From the NCBI RefSeq assembly GCF_009902005.1, contig NZ_WUTT01000001.1:38762-102761 (forward strand): a stretch of DNA of 64,000 bases, given 5' to 3'. Of the stretch, positions 52,665-61,749 are shown one piece after another (within the stretch, counting starts at the first letter, position 1; every line of letters begins with the position of its first letter). The stretch is from Halomonas alimentaria. GTDB lineage: Bacteria > Pseudomonadota > Gammaproteobacteria > Pseudomonadales > Halomonadaceae. The notes under the pieces were generated by a model. It made no database searches and was not told where the DNA came from. It worked only from the letters and a program-made list of their open reading frames with translations. The position numbers and the translations under genes were made by a program.

Positions 52665-54041
52665 ATGGCCAAGGCAAAGAGCGCCTACGTCTGCACCGAG
52701 TGCGGCGCCGAATACCGCAAGTGGCAGGGGCAGTGCACGAGCTGCCGAGAATGGAACACCCTCAGCGAGGTGCGTCTCGCCGCGGCTCGACCGGGAGCCG
52801 CAGCCGCATCGCCGGCGGCGCGCGGTGGCTATGCCGGTGCCCTGACCCGCGAGGTGGTCGACCTGGCCAATGTCGATCTCAGCGAGGTACCCAGGCTCTC
52901 CTCCACCTTCGCCGAGTTCGACCGGGTGCTGGGCGGCGGCCTGGTGCCCGGCTCGGCGGTGCTGCTGGGCGGCCACCCCGGGGCGGGCAAGTCGACGCTG
53001 CTGCTGCAGACCGCCTGCAAGCTCGCCCAGGGGCGCGGCGTGCTCTACGTCACCGGCGAGGAGTCGCTCTCCCAGGTGGCGATGCGTGCCCACCGCCTGC
53101 AGCTGCCCACCCAGGGGCTGAAGATGCTGGCCGAGACCAGCGTCGAGACGATCCTCGCCGTGGCCGAGCGTGAGCAACCGGAGATCCTGATCATCGACTC
53201 CATCCAGACCATGCATCTGGAGGATATCGCCTCGGCCCCGGGCGGCGTGGCCCAGGTGCGCGAGTCCGCCGCGGCCCTGACCCGCTTCGCCAAGCAGAGC
53301 AACACCGTGCTGCTGCTGGTGGGCCATGTGACCAAGGATGGCAGTCTCGCCGGCCCCAAGGTGCTGGAGCACATGATCGATGCCTCGCTGCTGCTGGAGG
53401 GTGGCGCCGACTCGCGCTTCCGCACCCTGCGCGGCCAGAAGAACCGCTTCGGCGCGGTCAACGAGCTGGGGGTCTTCGCCATGCTCGAGCACGGCCTCAA
53501 GGAGGTGAAGAATCCCAGTGCCATCTTCCTGTCGCGCACCGAGGAGCAGGCGCCGGGCAGCCTGGTGATGGTGGTGTGGGAGGGCACCCGGCCGATCCTG
53601 GTGGAGGTGCAGGCGCTGCTCGATGACTCGCCGCTGGGCAACCCGAGGCGCGTGGCGGTGGGCCTCGATGCCAACCGCCTGGCCATGCTGCTCGCCGTGC
53701 TGCACCGTCACGGCGGACTATTCACCGGTGATCAGGATGTCTTCCTCAACGTGGTGGGCGGGGTCAAGGTGCTGGAGACGAGTGCCGACCTGGCGGTACT
53801 GCTGGCGGTGGTTTCCAGCCTGCAGAGTCGCCCGCTGCCGCGCGAGCTGGTGGTGTTCGGCGAGGTGGGGCTCTCCGGCGAGATCCGCCCGGTGCCCAGC
53901 GGCCAGGAACGTATCCTCGAGGCCGCCAAGCACGGCTTCACCCGCGCCATCGTGCCGCGGGCCAACGCCCCCAAGCGGGCCCCCGAGGGGATGGAGGTGG
54001 TGGCGGTGGACAAGCTCGCCGACGCCCTCGAGGCCCTGTGA
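52665..54041 (+). CDS. radA: DNA repair protein RadA
   Basis: RecA-like helicase that processes recombination intermediates. The 458-residue protein has the N-terminal zinc finger CTECG...CTSC (residues 10-31), Walker A GGHPGAGKST near 105, the RadA-specific KNRFG in RGQKNRFGAVNELG near 255, and a C-terminal Lon-protease-like domain. The ATG at 52665 (MAKAKSAYVC) is chosen. Confidence 0.96.
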   Translation: MAKAKSAYVCTECGAEYRKWQGQCTSCREWNTLSEVRLAAARPGAAAASPAARGGYAGALTREVVDLANVDLSEVPRLSSTFAEFDRVLGGGLVPGSAVLLGGHPGAGKSTLLLQTACKLAQGRGVLYVTGEESLSQVAMRAHRLQLPTQGLKMLAETSVETILAVAEREQPEILIIDSIQTMHLEDIASAPGGVAQVRESAAALTRFAKQSNTVLLLVGHVTKDGSLAGPKVLEHMIDASLLLEGGADSRFRTLRGQKNRFGAVNELGVFAMLEHGLKEVKNPSAIFLSRTEEQAPGSLVMVVWEGTRPILVEVQALLDDSPLGNPRRVAVGLDANRLAMLLAVLHRHGGLFTGDQDVFLNVVGGVKVLETSADLAVLLAVVSSLQSRPLPRELVVFGEVGLSGEIRPVPSGQERILEAAKHGFTRAIVPRANAPKRAPEGMEVVAVDKLADALEAL

Positions 54042-54054
54042 GTTGGGGCCTTGA

Positions 54055-54063
54055 TGTTAGAAT
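54055..54063 (+). promoter_or_regulatory. extended -10 element upstream of selD
   Basis: TGTTAGAAT at 54055-54063 (TGn plus TAGAAT), 28 bp before the selD start and just after radA, so selD-selU may have their own promoter. No -35 seen. Confidence 0.45.
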
Positions 54064-54091
54064 ACCCGTAACCGATTCCGAGGAGATTCCG

Positions 54092-55129
54092 ATGAGCGCC
54101 ATCCGTCTGACCCAGTACAGCCACGGAGCCGGCTGCGGCTGCAAGATCGCCCCCGACGTACTCGACGGCATCCTGGCCCAGGCCGGTCCGGGGGCCACCC
54201 ATTCGCGACTGATAGTCGGCAACCAGGGCCGCGAGGATGCCGCTGTCTACGACCTGGGTGACGGCCGCGGGATGATCGCCACCACCGACTTCTTCATGCC
54301 CATCGTCGATGACCCCTTCGACTTCGGGCGCATCGCCGCCACCAACGCGATCAGCGATATCTACGCCATGGGCGGCACCCCGGTGATGGCGCTGGGCATC
54401 CTCGGCTGGCCGCTGGACAAGCTGCCCGCCGAGGTCGCCGGCGATGTGATGGCCGGCGCCCAGGCGGTGTGCCGTGAACTGGGCCTGGCGCTTGCCGGCG
54501 GCCACTCCATCGATGCCCCGGAGCCGATCTTCGGCCTGGCGGTGAACGGCCTGGTGGACCTGGAGCATCTCAAGCTCAACAAGGGGGCGAAGCCAGGAGA
54601 CCTGCTGTTCCTGACCAAGCCGCTGGGGGTGGGCATGCTGACCACCGCCGAGAAGAAGGGACTGCTCGAGCCCGGCCATCAGGGCCTGGCCCGGGAGACC
54701 ATGCTGCGCTCCAACCGCATCGGCGTGGACCTGGCGAAGGTCTCGGGCGTGCACGCCATGACCGATGTCACCGGTTTCGGGCTCGGTGGCCATCTGGCCG
54801 AGGTGTGCGCGGCCAGCGAGGTGGCGTCGCGCATCGACTTCCGGCGCCTGCCCCGCCTGGCCGAGGCCGAGGCCTATCGTCGCCAGGGGGCGGTGCCGGG
54901 AGGCACCCTGCGCAATCGTCAGGCCCTGGGTACAAGCCTGCCCGAGATGGACGAGGCCCACTGGCAGTGGTTGTGCGATCCCCAGACCTCCGGCGGCCTG
55001 CTGCTGGCCGTGGATCCGGCCTGGGAGGATGACGTCGAGCGGATCGGCCGCGAGCATGGCCTGACCCTCGAGCCCTTCGGCGAGATCATCGAGGCCAGCG
55101 GCCCGGCGCGCATCGAGGTGCATGGATGA
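54092..55129 (+). CDS. selD: selenide, water dikinase
   Basis: Makes selenophosphate from selenide and ATP, the selenium donor for 2-selenouridine and selenocysteine. It has GAGCGCK near residue 14 with Cys rather than selenocysteine at the catalytic position, TTDFFMPIVDDPFDFG, and LAGGHSIDAPEPIFGL. Length is 345 residues. The ATG at 54092 has GAGGAG upstream. selU overlaps by 4 bp, so selenophosphate is made for tRNA modification; no selA, selB or selC is in this window. Confidence 0.95.
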   Translation: MSAIRLTQYSHGAGCGCKIAPDVLDGILAQAGPGATHSRLIVGNQGREDAAVYDLGDGRGMIATTDFFMPIVDDPFDFGRIAATNAISDIYAMGGTPVMALGILGWPLDKLPAEVAGDVMAGAQAVCRELGLALAGGHSIDAPEPIFGLAVNGLVDLEHLKLNKGAKPGDLLFLTKPLGVGMLTTAEKKGLLEPGHQGLARETMLRSNRIGVDLAKVSGVHAMTDVTGFGLGGHLAEVCAASEVASRIDFRRLPRLAEAEAYRRQGAVPGGTLRNRQALGTSLPEMDEAHWQWLCDPQTSGGLLLAVDPAWEDDVERIGREHGLTLEPFGEIIEASGPARIEVHG

Positions 55130-56277
55130 GTGACCTGCCGCTGGTCGACCCCGACCTGGCGCTGCTGAGCGAGGGGCGGCACCTCATCGATGTGCGCGCT
55201 CCCGTGGAGTTCGCCCAGGGGGCGCTGCCCGGGGCGGTGAACCTGCCGCTGATGGATAACGAGGAGCGCCGCCTGGTCGGCATCGAGTACAAGCAGCGCG
55301 GCCAGGCCGCGGCGATCGCCCTGGGCGAGCGTCTGGTCAGTGGCGAGGTCAAGGCGGCGCGGGTGGCGGCCTGGATGGCGGAGCTCGAACGTTACCCCGA
55401 TGCCATCGTCTACTGCTTCCGCGGTGGGCTGCGTTCGCAGATCGCCCAGCAGTGGATCCGCGAGGCGGGCATCACCCGGCCGCGTATCCGCGGCGGCTGG
55501 AAGGCGATGCGCCAGGCGCTCTGCGCACGCATCGATGCCGCCGCCGAGCAGCCGCTGCTGGTGGTGGGCGGGCTCACCGGCTGTGCCAAGACTGATCTCG
55601 TGCTGGCCCTGGACAATGGCCTGGACCTGGAGGGGTGTGCCCGTCACAAGGGCTCCGCCTTCGGCCGCCACCCGCTGCAGGCCCCCGGCCAGATCGACTT
55701 CGAGCACGCCATGGGCCTGCGCCTGCTGGAGTTGCCGGGCCCCGTGGTAGTGGAGGACGAGTCACGCCATATCGGCGGCGCCAACCTGCCCCAGGCCTTC
55801 TGGGAGGCGATGCAGCGCGCCCCGCGACTGCGCGTGGAGATGCCCCTGGACTGGCGCCTGGCACAGATCCATCGTGACTATATCGAGGAGCTGTGGGCGG
55901 TCTATCGTCGGCAGTTCGGCGAGTGGCTGGGCTGGGCCCTGATGCGCAAGCAGCTGGAGGAGTCCCTGGCCAAGCTGCGCAAGCGCCTGGGCAGCGCACG
56001 CCTGGCCCGGCTGCAGCGGCTCCAGGCGCTGGCCTTTCGCGAGCATGAGCGCGGCAACCCCCAGGCCCATGAGGCGTGGCTGGCGCCGCTGCTGACCGAG
56101 TACTACGACCCCATGTATCGCCACCAGCTGGAGAAGCGCGCCCCGGGCCACTTCCTCCACGTGGGCGACTGGGAGAGCTGCCTGACGGTGGCCCGGGAGT
56201 GGTCGAATGAACAGAAGGCAAGGTTGAAAGTGATGTGTGGTCACTCTGTGGCTGAGACCGGCATCGCTCGGGGCTGA
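55126..56277 (+). CDS. selU: tRNA 2-selenouridine synthase
   Basis: Replaces sulfur by selenium in mnm5s2U34 of tRNAs for Lys, Glu and Gln. The N-terminal rhodanese domain (about 1-130) carries the active-site Cys in VYCFRGGLRSQ near residue 93; a P-loop follows in GLTGCAKTDLV near 148, then EGCARHKGSAFG. Length is 383 residues. Also named mnmH or ybbB. It is translationally coupled to selD (ATGA). Confidence 0.95.
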   Translation: MSDLPLVDPDLALLSEGRHLIDVRAPVEFAQGALPGAVNLPLMDNEERRLVGIEYKQRGQAAAIALGERLVSGEVKAARVAAWMAELERYPDAIVYCFRGGLRSQIAQQWIREAGITRPRIRGGWKAMRQALCARIDAAAEQPLLVVGGLTGCAKTDLVLALDNGLDLEGCARHKGSAFGRHPLQAPGQIDFEHAMGLRLLELPGPVVVEDESRHIGGANLPQAFWEAMQRAPRLRVEMPLDWRLAQIHRDYIEELWAVYRRQFGEWLGWALMRKQLEESLAKLRKRLGSARLARLQRLQALAFREHERGNPQAHEAWLAPLLTEYYDPMYRHQLEKRAPGHFLHVGDWESCLTVAREWSNEQKARLKVMCGHSVAETGIARG

Positions 56278-56378
56278 CCCGGCAACAAGCCTGCGAGGAG
56301 GCGCTGTGAATACGTCCCTGTACGCTACCTCGGCCATCCCTGGTCCTCGGACCTCCTCTTCGGCTTGTTCCCGGCGCC
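56278..56378. repeat. dispersed palindromic element, copy C
   Basis: 101 bp in the convergent gap between selU and the amidotransferase-like gene. Compared with copies A and B both arms change together: ACAAGCC / GGCTTGT instead of ACAGGCC / GGCCTGT, and GAGGAGG / CCTCCTC instead of GAGGGGG / CCCCCTC. Base pairing is kept. Confidence 0.9.
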
Positions 56379-56394
56379 CTCGCTAATCGCAGGG

Positions 56395-57090
56395 TCAGGC
56401 TGCTGCCTGGCGCAGCCACTGGCTGAGCAGGCGGTCGAGCAGCGGGGCGAGGCGGTCGAAGCGCCGCGGGTCCCCGAGCATCGCCGCGGTATCCTGGGCG
56501 TGGGGGCTGGCCTCGCTGCCCTCGGGCAGTGGCTCGTTGGCGAGCAGCGCCCCGACGCTCTCGGCGGTGGCCTCCAGGTGGCAGAGCAGCCCCAGCACGC
56601 GGCCGTCGTCCCAGCTGAAGCCCTGCAGCGGGCTCGCCTCGCTGCCACCCAGAGGCAGGGCGTTGTCGGGCAGGGCGAAAACCTCGCGATGCCACATGAA
56701 GGCCTCGAAGCGCTCGGGCAGGTCCAGGCCGCTCTCCGCGGCAAGTGTGACGGGGTGCCATCCGGTTTCCGCGAAGGTGCCGCGGGCAACCACCGCACCC
56801 AGCGCCGTGGCGATCAGGCGAGCGCCGTAGCCGATGCCCAGCAGCGGCCTGTGGCCGTCCAGGGCGCGCTCGACCAGCTTGCGCTCGCGCCTGAGCCAGG
56901 GCTGGCGAGTCTCGTCCAGGGGACCTTCGGGGCCATCGAGCAGCACCAGGGCATCGCCGTCGCCGGGTTTCGGCGGCAGCTCGCCGGCGTCGAGGTGGAA
57001 TACCGTGTGGCTGTGGCCCATGCTGGTCAACCAGTCGGCCAGGCGTGCCGGCCCCTGGTGGGGGGCGTGCTGGAGCAGATGAACGTGCAT
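56395..57090 (-). CDS. class I glutamine-amidotransferase-like protein without the nucleophilic Cys
   Basis: 231-residue protein of the class I glutamine amidotransferase fold (GMP synthase/YbiK-like stand-alone type). The elbow that should read G-[I/V]-C-x-G is PLLGIGYGARL, with Gly87 (codon GGC) where the catalytic Cys belongs. His and Glu-type residues remain at GLLCHLEA, but the first cannot act alone. I infer that it does not hydrolyse glutamine, and that it may be a structural or regulatory relative. The ATG at 57090 (MHVHLLQHAP) is chosen. It is divergent from the ATL gene, with a 46-bp gap. Confidence 0.8.
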   Translation of the reverse strand: MHVHLLQHAPHQGPARLADWLTSMGHSHTVFHLDAGELPPKPGDGDALVLLDGPEGPLDETRQPWLRRERKLVERALDGHRPLLGIGYGARLIATALGAVVARGTFAETGWHPVTLAAESGLDLPERFEAFMWHREVFALPDNALPLGGSEASPLQGFSWDDGRVLGLLCHLEATAESVGALLANEPLPEGSEASPHAQDTAAMLGDPRRFDRLAPLLDRLLSQWLRQAAA

Positions 57091-57136
57091 GGGTAACCTC
57101 GCCAGCGTATGCAACGGACAGGGGGCGCAAGGGTAC

Positions 57137-57430
57137 ATGAAGGCCGGCTGGAGGGAACAGGTCCTGACCGTCATCGCCGAGATCCCGCCCGGGCGGGTGA
57201 CCACCTATGGTCGCATCGCCGCCATGGCCGAGGGCGCCACGCCGCGGTTGGTGGCCCGTGCCCTGCGCGAACTGCCCACCGGCCACGACCAGCCGTGGTT
57301 TCGCATCATCACCGCCTCGCGCAAGCTGGCCGACCACCCCGGCGCCGCCGAGCAGCGCCAGCACCTGGCCGCCGAGGGGGTGCTGCTGGATGCCCGCGGC
57401 CGGGCACCAGTGGAGCGGATGTGGCCGTGA
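57137..57430 (+). CDS. alkyltransferase-like protein (ATL)
   Basis: 97-residue relative of O6-alkylguanine-DNA alkyltransferase. The active-site PCHR motif is replaced by PWFR (QPWFRIITAS), with Trp for the methyl-accepting Cys as in E. coli YbaZ and yeast Atl1, so it cannot repair directly. ATLs bind O6-alkylguanine lesions and direct them to nucleotide excision repair. GRVTTYGRIA is the conserved helix. The ATG at 57137 (MKAGWREQVL) is chosen. Confidence 0.88.
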   Translation: MKAGWREQVLTVIAEIPPGRVTTYGRIAAMAEGATPRLVARALRELPTGHDQPWFRIITASRKLADHPGAAEQRQHLAAEGVLLDARGRAPVERMWP

Positions 57431-57569
57431 ACAGACCATAGACACTGAACCTGCCCGAGGAGCGCCGGGGTCAGGTCGTATAGGATGTGAAGGCCTGTCG
57501 CCGGGTCAGCTCCGATTACTGCCATGGTCGAAGGGGGCAGCCGACATAACCAACAGCCAAGGAGAGTCC

Positions 57570-58169
57570 ATGAGCGGTTTCTTTCAGCGCCTGCAGGGCC
57601 TCGAGCCTCATCGCCAGCAGGCCTTCATGGCGGCGCTGTGCGAGCGCCTTCTGCCCAACTATCTCTTTTACTGTCAGGCGCACTACGCCCAGACCGCCGG
57701 CCAAGGCAACCCGGCGGGGCTGCGCGCCATCCTCGACCTGGTGTGGGAGCGGCTGGCGATTGCGGGGGCTCGCATCGACTTCGAGCGCCAGGCCGAGAAG
57801 CTCGCCGAGCTGGCACCGCCGGAGGATGACGACAGCTTCGGTGCGCGGCGCGCCACCGAGGTGGTGGCGGCACTCTCGGCGCTCCTCGACACCCTGCAGG
57901 ACGAGGCGCCCGAGGCGGTGCTGGAGGTGAGTCGCGCCTCGCGAGGCGGGGTGCGGGCCTTCATCGAGCTGACCGAGGGCGAGGAGGACGGCGCGCGCCT
58001 GGCCGTCCTGGTGCGCGAGCATCCGCTGATGGCGGACGAGAACGACTTCCAGGACGCAGTGCTGGAGGCGGTGGAGGCAGGCCCGCTGGATCGCGATGCC
58101 CTCAAGGCGCTGCGCCGGCTGGGGCGCAACGAGGGCGTCAGCAACCTGGGGCTCTCCGCCGACGAATAG
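57570..58169 (+). CDS. DUF416 (YjaG-type) protein
   Basis: 199-residue soluble protein of the DUF416 family, similar along its length to E. coli YjaG: FMAALCERLLPNYLFYCQ near residue 19-36, ILDLVWERL and the C-terminal GVSNLGL motif. No function is known. The ATG at 57570 has AAGGAGAG upstream. It converges with hisF, with a 3-bp gap. Confidence 0.85.
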   Translation: MSGFFQRLQGLEPHRQQAFMAALCERLLPNYLFYCQAHYAQTAGQGNPAGLRAILDLVWERLAIAGARIDFERQAEKLAELAPPEDDDSFGARRATEVVAALSALLDTLQDEAPEAVLEVSRASRGGVRAFIELTEGEEDGARLAVLVREHPLMADENDFQDAVLEAVEAGPLDRDALKALRRLGRNEGVSNLGLSADE

Positions 58170-58172
58170 TGC

Positions 58173-58946
58173 CTACAGGCGCATCTCGATGCCGCGCTCG
58201 GCCATATAGCGCTTGGCCTCGGGGATGGTGTACTCGCCGAAGTGGAAGATGCTGGCGGCGAGCACCGCGTCGGCACCGCCCTCGACCACGCCCTCCACCA
58301 GGTGATCGAGGTTGCCGACCCCGCCGGAGGCGATCACCGGTACGCTCACCGCCTCGCTGATGGCGTGGGTCACGCCGAGATCGAAGCCGGCCTTGGTACC
58401 GTCGCGGTCCATGCTGGTAAGCAGCAGCTCGCCTGCGCCGTAGTCCACCATCTTCTTCGCCCACTCCACGGCATCGAGGCCGGTGGGGCGGCGCCCGCCG
58501 TGGGTGAAGATCTCCCAGCGCGGGGCCTCGCCCTCGGCGGAGACCTTCTTGGCGTCGATGGCCACCACGATGCACTGGCTGCCGAAACGCTCGCTGGCCT
58601 CGCGTACGAACTCCGGGTTGGTGACCGCGGCGGTGTTGATGGAGACCTTGTCGGCGCCGGCGTTGAGCATGGTGCGGATGTCATCGCAGGTGCGGATGCC
58701 GCCGCCCACGGTCAGCGGGATGAAGACCTCGCCGGCGATGCGCTCGACCATCTCCACCGTGGTATCCCGGTCCTCGTGGCTGGCAGTGATGTCGAGGAAG
58801 GTAATTTCGTCGGCGCCCTGCTGGTTGTAGCGCTGGGCGATCTCCACCGGGTCTCCGGCGTCGCGGATGCCGATGAAGTTGACGCCCTTGACCACGCGGC
58901 CGGCGTCGACGTCGAGGCAGGGGATGATGCGCTTGGCGAGTCCCAT
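58173..58946 (-). CDS. hisF: imidazole glycerol phosphate synthase subunit HisF
   Basis: Cyclase subunit that receives ammonia from HisH and makes IGP and AICAR. A (beta/alpha)8 barrel of 257 residues with catalytic Asp in [11 protein letters not shown] near residue 11, SINTAAV, and [12 protein letters not shown] near 130. It lies 2 bp downstream of hisA, and hisH is upstream. Confidence 0.97.
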   Translation of the reverse strand: MGLAKRIIPCLDVDAGRVVKGVNFIGIRDAGDPVEIAQRYNQQGADEITFLDITASHEDRDTTVEMVERIAGEVFIPLTVGGGIRTCDDIRTMLNAGADKVSINTAAVTNPEFVREASERFGSQCIVVAIDAKKVSAEGEAPRWEIFTHGGRRPTGLDAVEWAKKMVDYGAGELLLTSMDRDGTKAGFDLGVTHAISEAVSVPVIASGGVGNLDHLVEGVVEGGADAVLAASIFHFGEYTIPEAKRYMAERGIEMRL

Positions 58947-58948
58947 GG

Positions 58949-59695
<747 letters not shown>

Positions 59696-59738
59696 GTCAG
59701 TGTCCTGTTGATCCATGGTCGGGCGGCGCGGGATGGGC

Positions 59739-59836
59739 CCCCGGTTGACCGGGCGCGGCTCGGGGCGCCCAGTTGACCCGGGCGCGGTTCAGGGCGCCCA
59801 GTTGACCCGGGCGCGGCTTAGGGCGCCCAGTTGACA
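59739..59836 (-). repeat. 29-bp tandem repeat at the end of hisH
   Basis: Units of period 29 bp (GCGCCC starts at 59765, 59794, 59823), plus a partial unit on the left (from about 59739). The last unit contains the final codons and TAA stop of hisH (59818-59820); the repeats downstream are copies of that end and of the first bases of the spacer. They look like a local tandem duplication of the gene end. Confidence 0.93.
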
Positions 59837-60459
59837 AAGTTCTCGAGCAGCTTGAGACCGGCCCGCGAGCTTTTCTCGGGGTGGAACTGCACGGCGAAGG
59901 TGGCGTCGCGGCCGATCGCCACATGGGCCTGCACCCGGCCGTAGTCGGTGGTGCCGAACACCGTGGCATCATCGCTGGCCGCCACGTAGTAGCTGTGCAC
60001 GAAGTAGAAGTGCTCGTCCTGGTCGATGCCCTCCCACAGCGGGTGCTCGCGCTGCTGGTGCACCAGGTTCCAGCCCATATGGGGTACCTTCAGTCGCTGG
60101 TTCAGGTCGTCGCGCATGTTGGCGGGGAAGCGCTTCACTTCGCCGCCGAGGAAGCCCAGGCAGTCGACCCCGCCGTTTTCCTCGCTGTGGTCGAGCAGCA
60201 TCTGCTGGCCTACGCAGATGCCCAGCAGGGGCTTCTCCTGGCTGGCCAGCAGCTCTTCCACCAGGCCGCGCAGCTCGGTCTTCTCCAGCTCGCCGATGCA
60301 GTCTCGAATGGCGCCCTGGCCGGGCAGCACCAGGCGGGTAGCGCCGAGGATACGGCGCGGGTCACGGGTGATCACCACGTTCTCGTGGGTGACGTGCTCC
60401 AGTGCCTTGGCGACGGAATGCAGGTTGCCCATCCCGTAATCGATGACGGCAATCGTCAT
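59818..60459 (-). CDS. hisH: imidazole glycerol phosphate synthase subunit HisH
   Basis: Glutaminase subunit that feeds ammonia to HisF. Catalytic Cys is in GICVGQQML near residue 81, with His-Glu in VQFHPEKSS near 190. Length is 213 residues; ATG 60459 is chosen. Its stop codon lies inside a 29-bp tandem repeat that continues into the spacer. Confidence 0.95.
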   Translation of the reverse strand: MTIAVIDYGMGNLHSVAKALEHVTHENVVITRDPRRILGATRLVLPGQGAIRDCIGELEKTELRGLVEELLASQEKPLLGICVGQQMLLDHSEENGGVDCLGFLGGEVKRFPANMRDDLNQRLKVPHMGWNLVHQQREHPLWEGIDQDEHFYFVHSYYVAASDDATVFGTTDYGRVQAHVAIGRDATFAVQFHPEKSSRAGLKLLENFVNWAP

Positions 60460-60490
60460 GGGGCGCTCCTCGTGGGGTGGTACGTGGGTC

Positions 60491-61084
60491 TCACAGGCTG
60501 CCCTTGGTGGAGGGCATCTGGCCGGCCATGCGGGGATCTTCCTCCAGGGCCATGCGCAGGGCACGACCGAAGGCCTTGAAGATGGTCTCCGCCTGATGAT
60601 GGGCGTTGAAGCCCTTCAGGTTGTCGATATGCAGGGTGACCATGGCGTGGTTGACGAAGCCCTGGAAGAACTCCCAGAACAGCTGGGTATCCAGGCGGCC
60701 CACGGCGGCGCGGGTGAACTCCACGTCCATGAACAGGCCGGCGCGGCCGGAGAAGTCGACCACCACCCGGGAGAGGGCCTCGTCGAGGGGCACATAGGCG
60801 TGGCCGTAGCGACGGATGCCGCGCTTGTCGCCGATGGCCCTGGCGAAGGCCTGGCCGAGGGTGATGCCGAGGTCCTCGACAGTGTGGTGGTCGTCGATGT
60901 GCAGATCGCCCTCGGCCTTGATGTCGAGGTCGATCAGGCCGTGGCGGGCCACCTGGTCGAGCATGTGGTCGAGGAAGGGTACGCCGGTCTCGCAATTCAG
61001 CTTGCCGCTGCCATCGAGGTTGACGGTGACGCTGATCCGGGTCTCCTGGGTGTCGCGACTGACCGTGGCGATACGCTCGGACAT
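60491..61084 (-). CDS. hisB: imidazoleglycerol-phosphate dehydratase
   Basis: Monofunctional IGPD of histidine synthesis, 197 residues. Manganese-site sequences [13 protein letters not shown] near residue 38 and [11 protein letters not shown] near 65, repeated by NHAMVTLH and NAHHQAET. It lacks the N-terminal phosphatase domain found in E. coli HisB. It is the first gene of the series hisB-hisH-hisA-hisF. The ATG at 61084 is chosen. Confidence 0.96.
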   Translation of the reverse strand: MSERIATVSRDTQETRISVTVNLDGSGKLNCETGVPFLDHMLDQVARHGLIDLDIKAEGDLHIDDHHTVEDLGITLGQAFARAIGDKRGIRRYGHAYVPLDEALSRVVVDFSGRAGLFMDVEFTRAAVGRLDTQLFWEFFQGFVNHAMVTLHIDNLKGFNAHHQAETIFKAFGRALRMALEEDPRMAGQMPSTKGSL

Positions 61085-61187
61085 TGAGGCTTCTCCAGCG
61101 CCTGGGCGCATGTCGAGGCGGATCGCTGGAGCAACGATCCGCAGAAACGAGGGGACGGCGGGGCTCACCCGCGGTCGTAAAACTGCC

Positions 61188-61193
61188 ATTATA
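61188..61193 (-). promoter_or_regulatory. hisB operon -10 element
   Basis: TATAAT on the minus strand, 104 bp upstream of hisB, implying a ~98-nt leader. The matching -35 is not clear. I saw no His-codon leader peptide or attenuator in the leader. Confidence 0.55.
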
Positions 61194-61215
61194 GAGAATC
61201 GCCGACCCCATCCGC

Positions 61216-61221
61216 TACAAT
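61216..61221 (+). promoter_or_regulatory. panM-like gene -10 element
   Basis: TACAAT on the plus strand, 67 bp before the start, divergent from the hisB -10 element by about 25 bp. No clear -35. Confidence 0.4.
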
Positions 61222-61287
61222 GCCTCCATTCACTACGCCCGTCGCGCGGCGGCGATACCTGCCGTCCCGGCCCAAGGAGGTTCTTTT

Positions 61288-61749
61288 ATGCCGGTGACTC
61301 TGCACCCCGTCGATCGGGGCGCCTGGGAAGCGGATGCCCAGGCCCGAACCGACCTCGCCCGAATCTATGCCGACGCTCCTGCAGAGCGCCTGCCCGCCCC
61401 TGCTGATACCTTTATCGAGGACCACCTGACGGCGGGGGGCGCCTTCCTCTGTGCGCGCTTCAATGATCGTCTGATCGGTGCCGTGGCGCTGCGCGACGAT
61501 GGCAAGGCGTGGTGGCTGTCGCACTTCTGTGTGCGCAAGCCGACCCGTCGCCGGGGCGTCGGCTCACGCTTGCTGGCGCTGGTCGGCGAGGCCGCCAGCG
61601 CCGAGGAGAAGCCTCTGCGTGCGGAGCTGGCCCAGCTGCAGATGGCCGACCAGCTGATGCTCTCGCGGCTCGGCTATCGGCTCGACCGCAGCGGCGACCA
61701 TTATGAGCTCGTCCTGCCCGGCTGCCACACCAAGGAGTCACCGCGATGA
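61288..61749 (+). CDS. GNAT protein related to PanM/PanZ
   Basis: 153-residue GNAT-fold protein. CARFNDRLIGAVALRDD, WWLSHFCVRKPTRRRGVGSRLL (acetyl-CoA loop R-x-x-G-x-G) and the short length resemble PanM/PanZ, which promotes maturation of aspartate decarboxylase PanD in enterobacteria. Without a nearby panD I call it only PanM-like; a generic N-acetyltransferase is the alternative. AAGGAGG lies upstream. It overlaps the AsmA-like gene by 4 bp. Confidence 0.75.
   Translation: MPVTLHPVDRGAWEADAQARTDLARIYADAPAERLPAPADTFIEDHLTAGGAFLCARFNDRLIGAVALRDDGKAWWLSHFCVRKPTRRRGVGSRLLALVGEAASAEEKPLRAELAQLQMADQLMLSRLGYRLDRSGDHYELVLPGCHTKESPR

Noticed and set aside
59739-59836. Possible CRISPR array
   Set aside because: The 29-bp period repeats are contiguous, without unique spacers, and include part of hisH. 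No cas gene is present.
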